Below, piece by piece: positions 1 to 7,514 of a DNA stretch of 11,241 nt. This stretch comes from Kiritimatiellia bacterium. GTDB lineage: Bacteria; Verrucomicrobiota; Kiritimatiellia; RFP12; UBA1067. The DNA is taken from assembly GCA_017411125.1 (NCBI GenBank), contig JAFPNP010000003.1:1-11241 (forward strand), written 5' to 3'. The translations under genes were made by a program, and so were the position numbers. Under the pieces are notes generated by a model that had not been told where the DNA came from, searched no databases, and worked only from the letters and a program-made list of their open reading frames with translations. Position 1 is the stretch's first letter, and each line of letters starts with the position of its first letter.

Positions 1-3000
1 CTCGGCCATTCGCAGTGGACGGGCGTAGGAGGCGGCGACGAGCGCAACATCGACGCGAACGCCGCATACGACGAAGTGCGCATCTATTCGCGCGCCGTGC
101 CGGACGCGCTTCTCGCGCTCAACGCCGCGATGGGTCCGGACGCGCTCGTCCTCTCCTATGACGAGTACGGCAAGGCCTGCCTTTCGATTCCCGCGAACGC
201 GACTCTTCCCGTGAACGCCAATACGCTCGGCGGCGGATACGTCCTCGGCGGCAAGGTGACGTTCGGCGAAGGTGCGAAGATCCAGTTCGACACCGCGAAT
301 TACGCAAGCGGCATGACGCTCACGGCGGAGGGCGGCTTCGTCGTCCCGTCCGGCAGCGTGACGGACTACGTAACGCTCACGGAATCCGATGGATACGCCG
401 TGACGCTCAACGGCAACACCATCTCCGTGGCGCCGGCAACGGCGACGTCCTGGACCGGCGGGGCGGGCGACGGCAGCTGGAACAACGCCGGCAACTGGAC
501 TGCGGGCGTTCCGACGTCCGACTCGGACGTGACGGTTCTCGCAACCGCGACGACGCTGCCGCAGACCGCCGGCGCGTGCAAGTCGTTCACTGTCTACGGC
601 GGCGCGCTTTCCGCCGACTGCGACTGGAGCGGGCTTTCCGTCAAGCCCGTCCTTTCCGGCACGGTGGACCTCAACGGGCACGCCCTCGCGCTCAACAACC
701 TCTCCGCCGCATCCGGCGCGGCGTTTGCCAACGGCTCGGCGGCGGAAGGCCAGGTGCGTTTCCCCGTCGCCGGTTCGGACGTGGCGGTGACGGAGACGAC
801 GTTCATCGACGGCCTCGCCAACCTGGCGACGGCATCCAACGTAAAGATCGCCATCGTGAAGTCCGGCCCGGACGCGATCACCGGCACGCTCAACGTCGGC
901 GCGGCAAACCACAGCACCGTGTTCCGCGCCGAATCGGGGACGATCTCCATGACGGACAGCGGACAGGTCGGCACGACGAGCGGCGGTTCCGGCAGTCTCG
1001 AAATCGCGGGCGGCACGGTGGATTTCTGCACCGCCAACGACCGCGGCCTCAGTGTTGGCGGCAGCCTTAACGTCAGCGGAGCCCGTGCGTCCATGAAAAT
1101 CTCGAACGGCAAACTGAGGACGAACTGGATCGACGCCGGAGCCAACGGCGTGATTGAATGCAACATAGTCCAGACGGGCGGCGAGGTGGAGACCGGCATA
1201 AACAACAACGGCAACCTCTGGATCGGCAGATGGCCGGGAGGCAATGCGACGTACACGATGTCCGGCGGCGTGATAAACGTGACGCGGGGCTCGCTCAACG
1301 TAGGAACCTACAGCGTCGGCACGTTCATTCAGGACGGCGGCGAAGTGAACGTGCTCGGCGGCGACGTCGGCGTGGGGTACTATTCCGGATCGACCGGCAC
1401 GTACACGCTGAACGACGGAACGGTCATGTCCAAACTCTGGCTCCACATCGGCCTAAACGCCGGAGCCGTCGGCACGTTCACGCAGAACAACGGAACCGTT
1501 ACGCTCAACGCCGGAATCGATCCGAACGGAAACTGGGTGGCTCTTGCCGGTTTAGCCGGCGGAAACGGCGCCTACACGATCAATGACGGAACGCTCGAAG
1601 TCGGTACGGGCGCCACAGGCGGCGGAATCTTCGCGGGCTGTAGAGGCACGGGCCGCTTCACGATGAACGGCGGCACGGTGATCACGCCCACTATCACCGA
1701 AATCAGCGGAAACTCCACCGTCGTACTCAACGGCGGAACGATCAAAGTCGCCAAGGACGGCGGAACGGCCAACAGCACGCAGTCAAGCGACATCGGCATC
1801 ATCAAGAACATCGACAACCTCGTCATCATGAACGGCGGCACTGCAATCGACACCGACGGGCACGACACCAAAATCACCGGCTGCGGCATCGAGACGAGCG
1901 GCGACGCCGTTTTGACAAAGACGGGAGATGGCACGCTCACGGTGGACTCCATCCCGCCCGTCGCCACGCTCAACGTCACGGGCGGTACGCTCGCCTTGGC
2001 GTCCAGTGGCGACAACAGCGCACCAGCAACCTCCCTCGCCCATCGCTGGTCGTTCAACGGCGACCTGAACGACAGCGTGGGAACCTCCCATGCGACGGCG
2101 CTCGGCGCCAACGTTTCGCTTTCCGACGGCGAGGCGACGCTGAACGGCACGACGCAAGGTACCGGCTCGATCAATCTCGGCAGCAGTCTCGTTTTGGACA
2201 GCGACGTAACCATAGAGATATGGGGCAGGTGCAACGAAGTCGTGAACAACGGCCGTCTTGTCGATTGGGGGCCTGGCTCCGGCAGGTATCTCGCCATTCC
2301 GTGGACTGTCACTACAACACCCAAGACGATAATCTGGGTTAACAACGGCGGCGGTAAGGTCTTCGACTCCGGCACCGTAGACGATTTCTTCACGCCGGGC
2401 GGCGAGACCGGGATTAATTTCCACATAGCATTCACCATACGGAAAGACGGAACGTCGTCCGTAATGCGCCTCGTCCGCCGCAAAACGTCCGACCTCTCGG
2501 ACATCAAGGAGCTGAACCATACCGTTCCGAACTGGGTGCTGTCGAGCATTTCCGGCGGCAGCCTCTACCTCGGCCGCAGCCAGTGGGCCGAGCCCGATGC
2601 GCACGCCACATACGACGAAGTGCGCGTATGGCGCGGCGTGCTGAGCGACGATGCGCTTGCGCTTAGCGCGGCGACGGGGCCCGACGCGACGGCGGAGCAG
2701 ATTGCCGCCATATCGGCTAAGAGCGCCGAAGCAGGATCGGGGACCGTCTCCCGCACGCTCAACCTCGCATCCGGCGGCACGCTCGATCTCGGCGGCAACA
2801 CGCTCGTGCAGCCGTCGCTCGTCCTCGGCGGCGGCACGGTGGCGGGCGGCACGCTCGTGGTGAACGGCACGACAGACCTGCGTGTGGGCGACAGCATCGC
2901 GAACACTGGAACGATCGACCTTTCCGGCGCGACGTTCAACCTGATCGATCCCGAGAACCTCACGGGCAAATATTCGCGCGGCTTCACATTCATCAGAGGC

Positions 3001-3114
3001 GGCACGATCGTCGGCAAGCCGACGGTGGCGAACCTGCCGAAGGGCTGGGATGTAATCGTGTCCGGCGGCAAAGCGCGTATCGGCAAGCTCGGGATTGTGG
3101 TCATCGTGCGGTAG
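1..3114 (+). CDS. Giant secreted LamG / beta-helix repeat protein, 5'-truncated by the window edge
   Basis: The frame is open from base 1 to the TAG at 3112-3114 (1037 codons). The GTG at 76 sits inside a conserved LamG tail (YDEVRIYSR), so it is not the true start and the gene begins outside the window. Order of parts, numbering codons from base 1: the end of one LamG/concanavalin-like lectin domain (about 1-45); a spacer; a WTGGAGDGSWNNAGNW segment near codon 151, of the type seen in autotransporter-like beta-strand repeat proteins; Gly/Asn/Thr-rich beta-helix repeats (about 300-640); a complete second LamG domain (about 680-890, from HRWSFNGDLND to YDEVRVWRGVLSDDAL); and a Gly-rich C-terminal tail ending GKLGIVVIVR. 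The two LamG ends match closely (LGHSQW/LGRSQW, then YDEVR, then GPDA), so a module is duplicated. I see no beta-barrel, PEP-CTERM or LPXTG anchor. The likely role is surface or extracellular glycan binding or adhesion; this is inferred, and substrate and export route are unknown. Confidence 0.85.
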   Translation, partial: LGHSQWTGVGGGDERNIDANAAYDEVRIYSRAVPDALLALNAAMGPDALVLSYDEYGKACLSIPANATLPVNANTLGGGYVLGGKVTFGEGAKIQFDTANYASGMTLTAEGGFVVPSGSVTDYVTLTESDGYAVTLNGNTISVAPATATSWTGGAGDGSWNNAGNWTAGVPTSDSDVTVLATATTLPQTAGACKSFTVYGGALSADCDWSGLSVKPVLSGTVDLNGHALALNNLSAASGAAFANGSAAEGQVRFPVAGSDVAVTETTFIDGLANLATASNVKIAIVKSGPDAITGTLNVGAANHSTVFRAESGTISMTDSGQVGTTSGGSGSLEIAGGTVDFCTANDRGLSVGGSLNVSGARASMKISNGKLRTNWIDAGANGVIECNIVQTGGEVETGINNNGNLWIGRWPGGNATYTMSGGVINVTRGSLNVGTYSVGTFIQDGGEVNVLGGDVGVGYYSGSTGTYTLNDGTVMSKLWLHIGLNAGAVGTFTQNNGTVTLNAGIDPNGNWVALAGLAGGNGAYTINDGTLEVGTGATGGGIFAGCRGTGRFTMNGGTVITPTITEISGNSTVVLNGGTIKVAKDGGTANSTQSSDIGIIKNIDNLVIMNGGTAIDTDGHDTKITGCGIETSGDAVLTKTGDGTLTVDSIPPVATLNVTGGTLALASSGDNSAPATSLAHRWSFNGDLNDSVGTSHATALGANVSLSDGEATLNGTTQGTGSINLGSSLVLDSDVTIEIWGRCNEVVNNGRLVDWGPGSGRYLAIPWTVTTTPKTIIWVNNGGGKVFDSGTVDDFFTPGGETGINFHIAFTIRKDGTSSVMRLVRRKTSDLSDIKELNHTVPNWVLSSISGGSLYLGRSQWAEPDAHATYDEVRVWRGVLSDDALALSAATGPDATAEQIAAISAKSAEAGSGTVSRTLNLASGGTLDLGGNTLVQPSLVLGGGTVAGGTLVVNGTTDLRVGDSIANTGTIDLSGATFNLIDPENLTGKYSRGFTFIRGGTIVGKPTVANLPKGWDVIVSGGKARIGKLGIVVIVR
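1246..1740 (+). repeat. In-gene beta-helix repeats of the large LamG protein
   Basis: Successive coded repeats follow the pattern G-x-[YF]-[TI]-x-[NDS]-[DGN]-G-x-[VIL]. Examples are ATYTMSGGVINV, GTFIQDGGEVNV, GTYTLNDGTVM, GTFTQNNGTVTL, GAYTINDGTLEV and GRFTMNGGTVIT. They start near 1246, 1318, 1396, 1471, 1567 and 1651, with a degenerate copy near 1711, so spacing is about 20-32 residues. This is typical of right-handed beta-helix passenger-like proteins, one turn or pair of strands per repeat. The DNA copies are diverged, so this is a protein-level repeat and not a recent satellite expansion. Confidence 0.7.
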
Positions 3115-3128
3115 CGGCTCTTTGAGAG

Positions 3129-3150
3129 GGCGGCTTATCCTCAAGCCGCC
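3129..3150 (+). terminator. Candidate terminator hairpin after the LamG/beta-helix gene
   Basis: A perfect 8-bp inverted repeat, GGCGGCTT and AAGCCGCC, flanks a 6-nt loop (ATCCTC) and begins 14 nt after the stop codon. No T-run follows directly, so this is either a weak intrinsic terminator or a 3'-end-stabilising hairpin. Its position between two genes that appear to be separately promoted supports the call. Confidence 0.45.
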
Positions 3151-3170
3151 GTAGCGCGCGACTGGCCTCT

Positions 3171-3200
3171 GTGTCTTTTGATATACTATCCGTCAAGGAG
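3171..3200 (+). promoter_or_regulatory. Promoter -10 region and RBS of the first GH51 gene
   Basis: TTTTGATATACT contains a TATACT -10-like hexamer at 3182-3187. AAGGAG at 3195-3200 is a strong ribosome-binding site 9 nt before the ATG at 3210. The same arrangement recurs before the second GH51 gene (4794-4821), including GTGT upstream and CGTCAAGGAGAAACC downstream. I find no good -35 hexamer; the matching upstream bases (GACTGGCC here, GACTTGTC there) may stand in for one. The transcription start would lie about at the RBS, giving a very short leader, so the -10 assignment is tentative. Confidence 0.5.
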
Positions 3201-3209
3201 AAACCTGAA

Positions 3210-4775
3210 ATGGAGACTGGACACATGAAAAACATTGTTGCGGCCATGGCGTGCCTTTGCGCGTTCCATGCGGCGCAGACGTTAAACGCCCACGGAGCGG
3301 AGTCTTCCGCCGGGCGCGGGGCGGCCGTTGCGCCCGCAAAGGGCGCGAAGGCAATGAAGTACGACCCGATGATCTTCGGCCACTTCATCGAGCATTTCGA
3401 CAACCAGGTGTACGGCGGGCTCTTCTGGCCGAAGCACGCGCTCTCCGACGAGGACGGCTTCCGCAAGGACGTGATAAAGGCGCTGCGCGATATCAAGTGC
3501 CCGATCGTGCGCTGGCCGGGCGGATGCTACGTTTCCGACTACCACTGGAAATGCGGCGTCGGGCCGAACCGCCAGCCGATGTGGAACAAGGCCTGGGCCG
3601 TCGAGGACCCCAACACGTTCGGCACGGACGAGTACGTCAAGTGGTGCCGCAAGATCGGCTGCGAACCCTACATCTGCACGAACGCCGGAACCGGCGGCGA
3701 GGAGGAGATGAGCGACTGGGTGGAGTACTGCAACCTCAACGTCGGCAAGTGGGGCCGCCGGCGCATCGCGAACGGCTACCCGAAACCGCACGACGTGATG
3801 TACTGGAGCGTCGGCAACGAAAACTGGGGCGGGCACGAAATCGGCGCGAAGACCGTCCAGCAATGGGGTCCGCTCGTGCGCGAGAGCGCAAAGATGATGC
3901 GCGGCACGGACCGGCGCATAAAGCTTCTCGCCCCCGCCCTCGCCCTGCCCAACGAAAAATGGTCCCTTCCGCTGCTCAAGACGGCGGGCTACCTTCTCGA
4001 CTACGTGAGCATTCACGGATACTACGCCGGCGGCTACGAACCGTACCTGAAGTGCATGATGCAGACTGAACGCCCCAAGGGCGAGATCGAGCGCACGGTC
4101 GCCGTGCTGGAGAAAGCCGGATTCGGCGGCGGCAAGGTCGGCATCGCGTTCGACGAATGGAACCTGCGCGGCTGGGCCCACCCCGGCCTCGGCAACTACC
4201 GCCGCGGCGCCGTCATGAACTACAAGGCGTGCCGCGTGAACGACAGGGCTGCGTCATACACCATGGCGGACGCCGTTTTCACCGCCTGCTTCCTCAACAC
4301 CTGCCTCCGCCGCTGCGACATCGTGAAGATGGCGTGTTTCTCGCCGGTCGTGAACACGTGCGGCGCGGTGTTCGTGCATGACAAGGGAATCGTCAAACGC
4401 ACCACATACCACGTGTTCTGGATGTACACGCACCTGCTCGAACCCAACTTCTCCGCGCTCGACGTGGACTGCGGCAGGCTTTCCGACGGCAAGACCGTCG
4501 TCCCCGTGCTGGACGCCGTGCTCACCGTCTCCGACGACGGTTCGCGCCGCGTGATGGCCGTGGCCAACAAGCATCCCAACGCCGCGGTGCGGCTTGACGT
4601 TTCCGCCCTGACTTCCGCAAAGGCCCTCAAGGCCACCGTGCTTGCGGGCGATTCGCCCGACGCCTTCAACGACATCGGCAGCGAGAGTCGCGTCATCCCG
4701 GCGGAAGTCGCGTTCCCGGTCGAGGACGGCAAGGTGGCGCTTCCGCCGCATTCGATATCCTGCATACAGCTCTGA
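3210..4775 (+). CDS. GH51 family alpha-L-arabinofuranosidase, secreted, without N-terminal accessory domain
   Basis: This 521-residue protein matches glycoside hydrolase family 51, retaining enzymes that remove terminal arabinofuranosyl groups from arabinan, arabinoxylan or related glycans. Visible motifs are YDPMIFGHFIEHFDNQVYGG (from about residue 51), VRWPGGCYVSDYHW, YWSVGNENWGG with the general acid/base Glu204, and GIAFDEWN with the nucleophile Glu316; their separation fits the family. The C-terminal part is the usual beta-sandwich. The N-terminus (MKNIVAAMACLCAFHAAQ) is a signal peptide, so the enzyme is exported. ATG 3210 is chosen for its AAGGAG at 9 nt. ATG 3225 is an alternative, with GGAG 9 nt upstream. 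A GTG at 3171 in the same frame overlaps the promoter, and its frame is not conserved in the paralog. It lacks the roughly 160-residue domain found in its neighbour at 4832. Arabinosidase activity is inferred from family; GH51 also includes endoglucanases. Confidence 0.9.
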   Translation: METGHMKNIVAAMACLCAFHAAQTLNAHGAESSAGRGAAVAPAKGAKAMKYDPMIFGHFIEHFDNQVYGGLFWPKHALSDEDGFRKDVIKALRDIKCPIVRWPGGCYVSDYHWKCGVGPNRQPMWNKAWAVEDPNTFGTDEYVKWCRKIGCEPYICTNAGTGGEEEMSDWVEYCNLNVGKWGRRRIANGYPKPHDVMYWSVGNENWGGHEIGAKTVQQWGPLVRESAKMMRGTDRRIKLLAPALALPNEKWSLPLLKTAGYLLDYVSIHGYYAGGYEPYLKCMMQTERPKGEIERTVAVLEKAGFGGGKVGIAFDEWNLRGWAHPGLGNYRRGAVMNYKACRVNDRAASYTMADAVFTACFLNTCLRRCDIVKMACFSPVVNTCGAVFVHDKGIVKRTTYHVFWMYTHLLEPNFSALDVDCGRLSDGKTVVPVLDAVLTVSDDGSRRVMAVANKHPNAAVRLDVSALTSAKALKATVLAGDSPDAFNDIGSESRVIPAEVAFPVEDGKVALPPHSISCIQL

Positions 4776-4800
4776 CGGCGTGACTTGTCCGCCGTGTTTT
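4775..4800 (+). terminator. Weak hairpin plus T-run between the two GH51 genes
   Basis: ACGGCG (4775-4780) pairs with CGCCGT (4790-4795) across a 9-nt loop and is followed by TTTT at 4797-4800. It begins at the last base of the upstream stop codon and overlaps the next gene's promoter region. A 6-bp stem is short, so termination may be partial. Confidence 0.35.
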
Positions 4801-4821
4801 GATATACTGTTCGTCAAGGAG
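4794..4821 (+). promoter_or_regulatory. Promoter -10 region and RBS of the second GH51 gene (copy of the 3171 leader)
   Basis: TTTTGATATACT recurs here, with TATACT at 4803-4808 and AAGGAG at 4816-4821, 10 nt before ATG 4832. It matches the leader of the first GH51 gene except for a few substitutions and small indels. One single-base length difference falls between RBS and ATG, so the bases upstream of the ATG are read in different frames in the two copies. This argues that translation starts at the ATG, not at upstream TTG or GTG codons. The two genes are probably co-regulated. Confidence 0.5.
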
Positions 4822-4831
4822 AAACCATAAA

Positions 4832-6883
4832 ATGGAGACTAGACACATGAAAAACATTGTTGCGGCCATGGCGTGCCTTTGCGCGTTCCAGGCGGCGCAG
4901 GCGTTCGACTTCCGTCTTGGCCTGGGCACGTACTCGACCAAAGCCGACTTCAAGGAACTGCGCATCACCGGGCGTTCCGGCGAAACGCTGTTTTCAAGCG
5001 ACTTCAAGGACGCCTCCGGCATCAATGGCTGGACGAGCCACGGCGCAGGCAAGTGGACGTCTGCAAACGGGATGCTTTCCCAAACCGCGTCTTTCGCAGA
5101 GCGCGGGGCCGCGGTGCTTTCCATTCCGGGCACGTTCCGCAACGTTACGCTCTCCGTCAAGGCGCGGCGCGTGGACGGACCGGAGGGTTTCCTCGTGCAG
5201 ACCGGCGTGCCGCATCTGGCCGGCGGCGGCGAATGGGTAATCTTCGGCGGATGGTACAACAAATCCCACGGAATCGAACAGCCGCCGTTCAAGCGCGTGC
5301 AGGTCGCCGGCTCGATCGAGCAGGGCCGCTGGTACGACGTGAAGGTGGAATGCACCGACGAGCGCATCCGAGCCTGGCTTGACGGGCGGCTCGTCATGGA
5401 ATCCGCCACCGTCGCCGACACCTCGCGCCGCGCCGCCGCTGCCGCGCCCGCGAAAGGCGCGAAGGCCATGAAGTACGACCCGATGATCTTCGGCCACTTC
5501 ATCGAGCATTTCGACAACCAGGTGTACGGCGGGCTGTTCTGGCCGAAGCACGCGCTCTCCGACGAGGACGGCTTCCGCAAGGACGTGATCGAGGCGCTGC
5601 GCGAGATCAAGTGCCCGATCGTGCGCTGGCCGGGCGGATGCTACGTTTCCGACTACCACTGGAAGTGCGGCGTCGGGCCGAACCGCCAGCCGATGTGGAA
5701 CAAGGCCTGGGCCGTCGAGGATCCCAACACGTTCGGCACGGACGAGTACGTCAAGTGGTGCCGCAAGGTCGGATGCGAACCCTACATCTGCACGAACGCC
5801 GGAACCGGCAACGAAGAGGAGATGAGCGACTGGGTCGAATACTGCAACCTCGACGTCGGCAAGTGGGGCCGCCAGCGCATCGCGAACGGCTACGCGAAGC
5901 CGCACGACGTGATGTACTGGAGCGTCGGCAACGAAAACTGGGGCGGGCACGAGATCGGCGCGAAGACCGTCCAGCAGTGGGGGCCGCTCGTGCGCGAAAG
6001 CTCCAAGATGATGCGCGGCACGGACCGGCGCATCAAGCTGCTCGCCGCCGCCCTGCCGGACGAAGGATGGACGCTTCCGCTGCTCAAGTCGGCGGGCTAC
6101 CTTCTCGACTACGTGAGCGTACACGGCTACTACGCCGGCAGCTACACTCCGTACCTGAAATGCATGCTTCAAACCAAAAGGCCGGAGGGCGACATCAAGC
6201 GGACCATCAAGACGCTGGAGAAAGCCGGCTTCGGCGGCGGCAAGATCGGCATCGCGTTCGACGAATGGAACCTGCGCGGCTGGTACCATCCAGGCCTCGG
6301 CAACTATCGCCGCGGCGCCGTCATGAACTACGAAGCGCGCCGCGAGAACGACAAGGCTTCGATATACACAATGGCGGACGCCGTGTTCACCGCCTGCTTC
6401 CTCAACACCTGCCTCCGCCACTGCGACATCGTGAAGATGGCGAACTTCTCGCCTGTCGTGAACACGCGCGGCGCGGTGTTCGTACATGATAAAGGCATCG
6501 TCAAGCGCACGTCGTACCACGTGTTCTGGATGTACACGCATCTGCTGGAACCCAACTTCTCGGCACTCGACGTGGACTGCGGCAGGCTTTCCGACGGCAA
6601 ATCCACCGTCCCCGTGCTGGACGCCGTGCTCACCGTCTCCAACGACGGCTCTCGCCGCGTCATGGCCGTAGCCAACAAGCATCCCGACGCTTCGGTGCAG
6701 ATGGACGTGTCCGCTCTGACGTCCGCGACGGTCCTCAAGGCCACAGTGCTTGCGGGCGACTCGCCTGACGCCTTCAACGACATCGGCAACGAGAACCGCG
6801 TCGTTCCCGTGGAGATCGCCCTTCCCGTCAAGGACGGCAAGGTGGCGCTTCCGCCGCACTCCATCTCCTGCATCCGCCTCTGA
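4832..6883 (+). CDS. GH51 family alpha-L-arabinofuranosidase with N-terminal beta-sandwich domain
   Basis: This 683-residue paralog of the preceding gene has the signal peptide MKNIVAAMACLCAFQAAQAF. Residues about 25-195 form an extra domain (FRLGLGTYSTKADFKEL, LFSSDFKDASGINGW, FGGWYNKSHGIEQ, GRWYDVKVECTDERIRAWLDG). It resembles the concanavalin-like, carbohydrate-binding-type beta-sandwich found before the catalytic barrel in larger GH51 enzymes. An Ala-rich linker (RRAAAAAPAKGAKA) leads to the catalytic region from about residue 214. Acid/base Glu368 lies in VGNENWGG and nucleophile Glu478 in IAFDEWN. The likely role is release of arabinose from plant polysaccharide outside the cytoplasm, with the extra domain aiding substrate contact; this is inferred. 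The start is ATG 4832 with AAGGAG at 10 nt; ATG 4847 is an alternative. The hydrolase gene at 6895 follows 11 nt after the stop and may be co-transcribed. Confidence 0.9.
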   Translation: METRHMKNIVAAMACLCAFQAAQAFDFRLGLGTYSTKADFKELRITGRSGETLFSSDFKDASGINGWTSHGAGKWTSANGMLSQTASFAERGAAVLSIPGTFRNVTLSVKARRVDGPEGFLVQTGVPHLAGGGEWVIFGGWYNKSHGIEQPPFKRVQVAGSIEQGRWYDVKVECTDERIRAWLDGRLVMESATVADTSRRAAAAAPAKGAKAMKYDPMIFGHFIEHFDNQVYGGLFWPKHALSDEDGFRKDVIEALREIKCPIVRWPGGCYVSDYHWKCGVGPNRQPMWNKAWAVEDPNTFGTDEYVKWCRKVGCEPYICTNAGTGNEEEMSDWVEYCNLDVGKWGRQRIANGYAKPHDVMYWSVGNENWGGHEIGAKTVQQWGPLVRESSKMMRGTDRRIKLLAAALPDEGWTLPLLKSAGYLLDYVSVHGYYAGSYTPYLKCMLQTKRPEGDIKRTIKTLEKAGFGGGKIGIAFDEWNLRGWYHPGLGNYRRGAVMNYEARRENDKASIYTMADAVFTACFLNTCLRHCDIVKMANFSPVVNTRGAVFVHDKGIVKRTSYHVFWMYTHLLEPNFSALDVDCGRLSDGKSTVPVLDAVLTVSNDGSRRVMAVANKHPDASVQMDVSALTSATVLKATVLAGDSPDAFNDIGNENRVVPVEIALPVKDGKVALPPHSISCIRL

Positions 6884-6894
6884 CCGCGGACGGA

Positions 6895-7503
6895 ATGAAG
6901 AAGATTCTGTACCTCCACGGATTCGCGTCGTCCGGCGCGAGCGGAACGGTTGCCTTGCTGCGGCGCGAATATTACGACCGCAGGGCGGCATATGCAAGAT
7001 GCGCCGTGGTCGCGCCGGACATCCCGGTCGACGCCGCGGAGGCGCTTCCGTTCATCAAGGGGCTTGCCGAAAAGGAAAGCCCCGACCTCGTGATCGGCAC
7101 TTCGATGGGCGCGATGTACGCGCAGCAGCTGCACGGCATCGCGCGGATCTGCATCAATCCGTGCTTCGCGCTGTCGAAGTGCTACTTCATCCTTTCCGTC
7201 GGGAAACACAAGTGGCTCAACAAGCGCCGGGACGGCGCGACGGACTTCCACGTGTACAAGGAGACGATCCAGCACTTCGCCGAGATGGAGGAACGCCAGT
7301 TCGACGGAATCGACGACGAAGACAAAACTCTGTGCCACGGATTGTTCGGCGACGCCGACCCCGTGGCGCGCGAGTCGCGCCCCGTATTCGCTTCGCATTA
7401 TCCAGGCATGGATCGCGGATTCGAAGGCGGGCACCGCATGAACGCCGAACTGGTAGCGTCCGTCCTCTTCCCATTCATCCGCGAGAACCTGCCCTGGTTC
7501 TGA
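6895..7503 (+). CDS. YqiA/UPF0227-like alpha/beta-hydrolase (putative esterase)
   Basis: This 202-residue cytoplasmic protein resembles the YqiA/YcfP group of small alpha/beta-hydrolases (E. coli YqiA is 193 residues). It starts MKKILYLHGFASSG, with the LHGF oxyanion-region motif. The nucleophile elbow is GTSMGA (Ser70). A candidate acid lies in GDADPV (Asp153 or Asp155) and the catalytic His in GGHRM (His180), completing a plausible triad. There is no signal peptide. The gene starts 11 nt after the GH51 stop codon with only a weak GGA-rich ribosome site (GCGGACGGA), so it may rely on read-through from the GH51 transcript. Esterase activity is known for family members on short acyl substrates; the natural substrate is unknown. 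Whether it deacylates sugars released by the neighbouring GH51 enzymes is speculation. It is convergent with the S1 gene. Confidence 0.8.
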   Translation: MKKILYLHGFASSGASGTVALLRREYYDRRAAYARCAVVAPDIPVDAAEALPFIKGLAEKESPDLVIGTSMGAMYAQQLHGIARICINPCFALSKCYFILSVGKHKWLNKRRDGATDFHVYKETIQHFAEMEERQFDGIDDEDKTLCHGLFGDADPVARESRPVFASHYPGMDRGFEGGHRMNAELVASVLFPFIRENLPWF

Positions 7504-7514
7504 CGCGCGTCAGA
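7499..7514. terminator. Perfect 16-bp palindrome containing both convergent stop codons
   Basis: TCTGACGCGCGTCAGA reads the same on both strands. The plus-strand TGA (7501-7503) ends the hydrolase gene, and the minus-strand TGA (complement of 7510-7512) ends the S1 gene. As RNA it can form a 6-bp stem with a GCGC loop, extendable by G-C and wobble pairs to about 10 bp. No T-run follows on either strand, so a bidirectional terminator role is only possible. No better terminator separates these two convergent genes. Confidence 0.4.

Noticed and set aside
76..78. GTG at 76 as start of the LamG/beta-helix gene
   Set aside because: It lies within a LamG motif (YDEVRIYSR) whose upstream part is in the same open frame to base 1. 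There is no RBS, so the gene is truncated by the window.
1783..3144. 453-codon antisense reading frame opposite the LamG gene
   Set aside because: Arg/Ala-rich with no recognisable motifs. It is explained by high GC at third positions of the real gene on the other strand.
3171..3209. Upstream GTG start of the first GH51 gene (and the equivalent TTG at 4799)
   Set aside because: These codons overlap the -10 region and RBS, and the two paralogs read this stretch in different frames because of an indel. They also lie before the signal peptide.
4994..6997. 667-codon antisense reading frame opposite the second GH51 gene
   Set aside because: A matching antisense frame exists opposite the first GH51 gene simply because the sense genes are paralogs. 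The sense strand has clear catalytic motifs, RBS and signal peptide.
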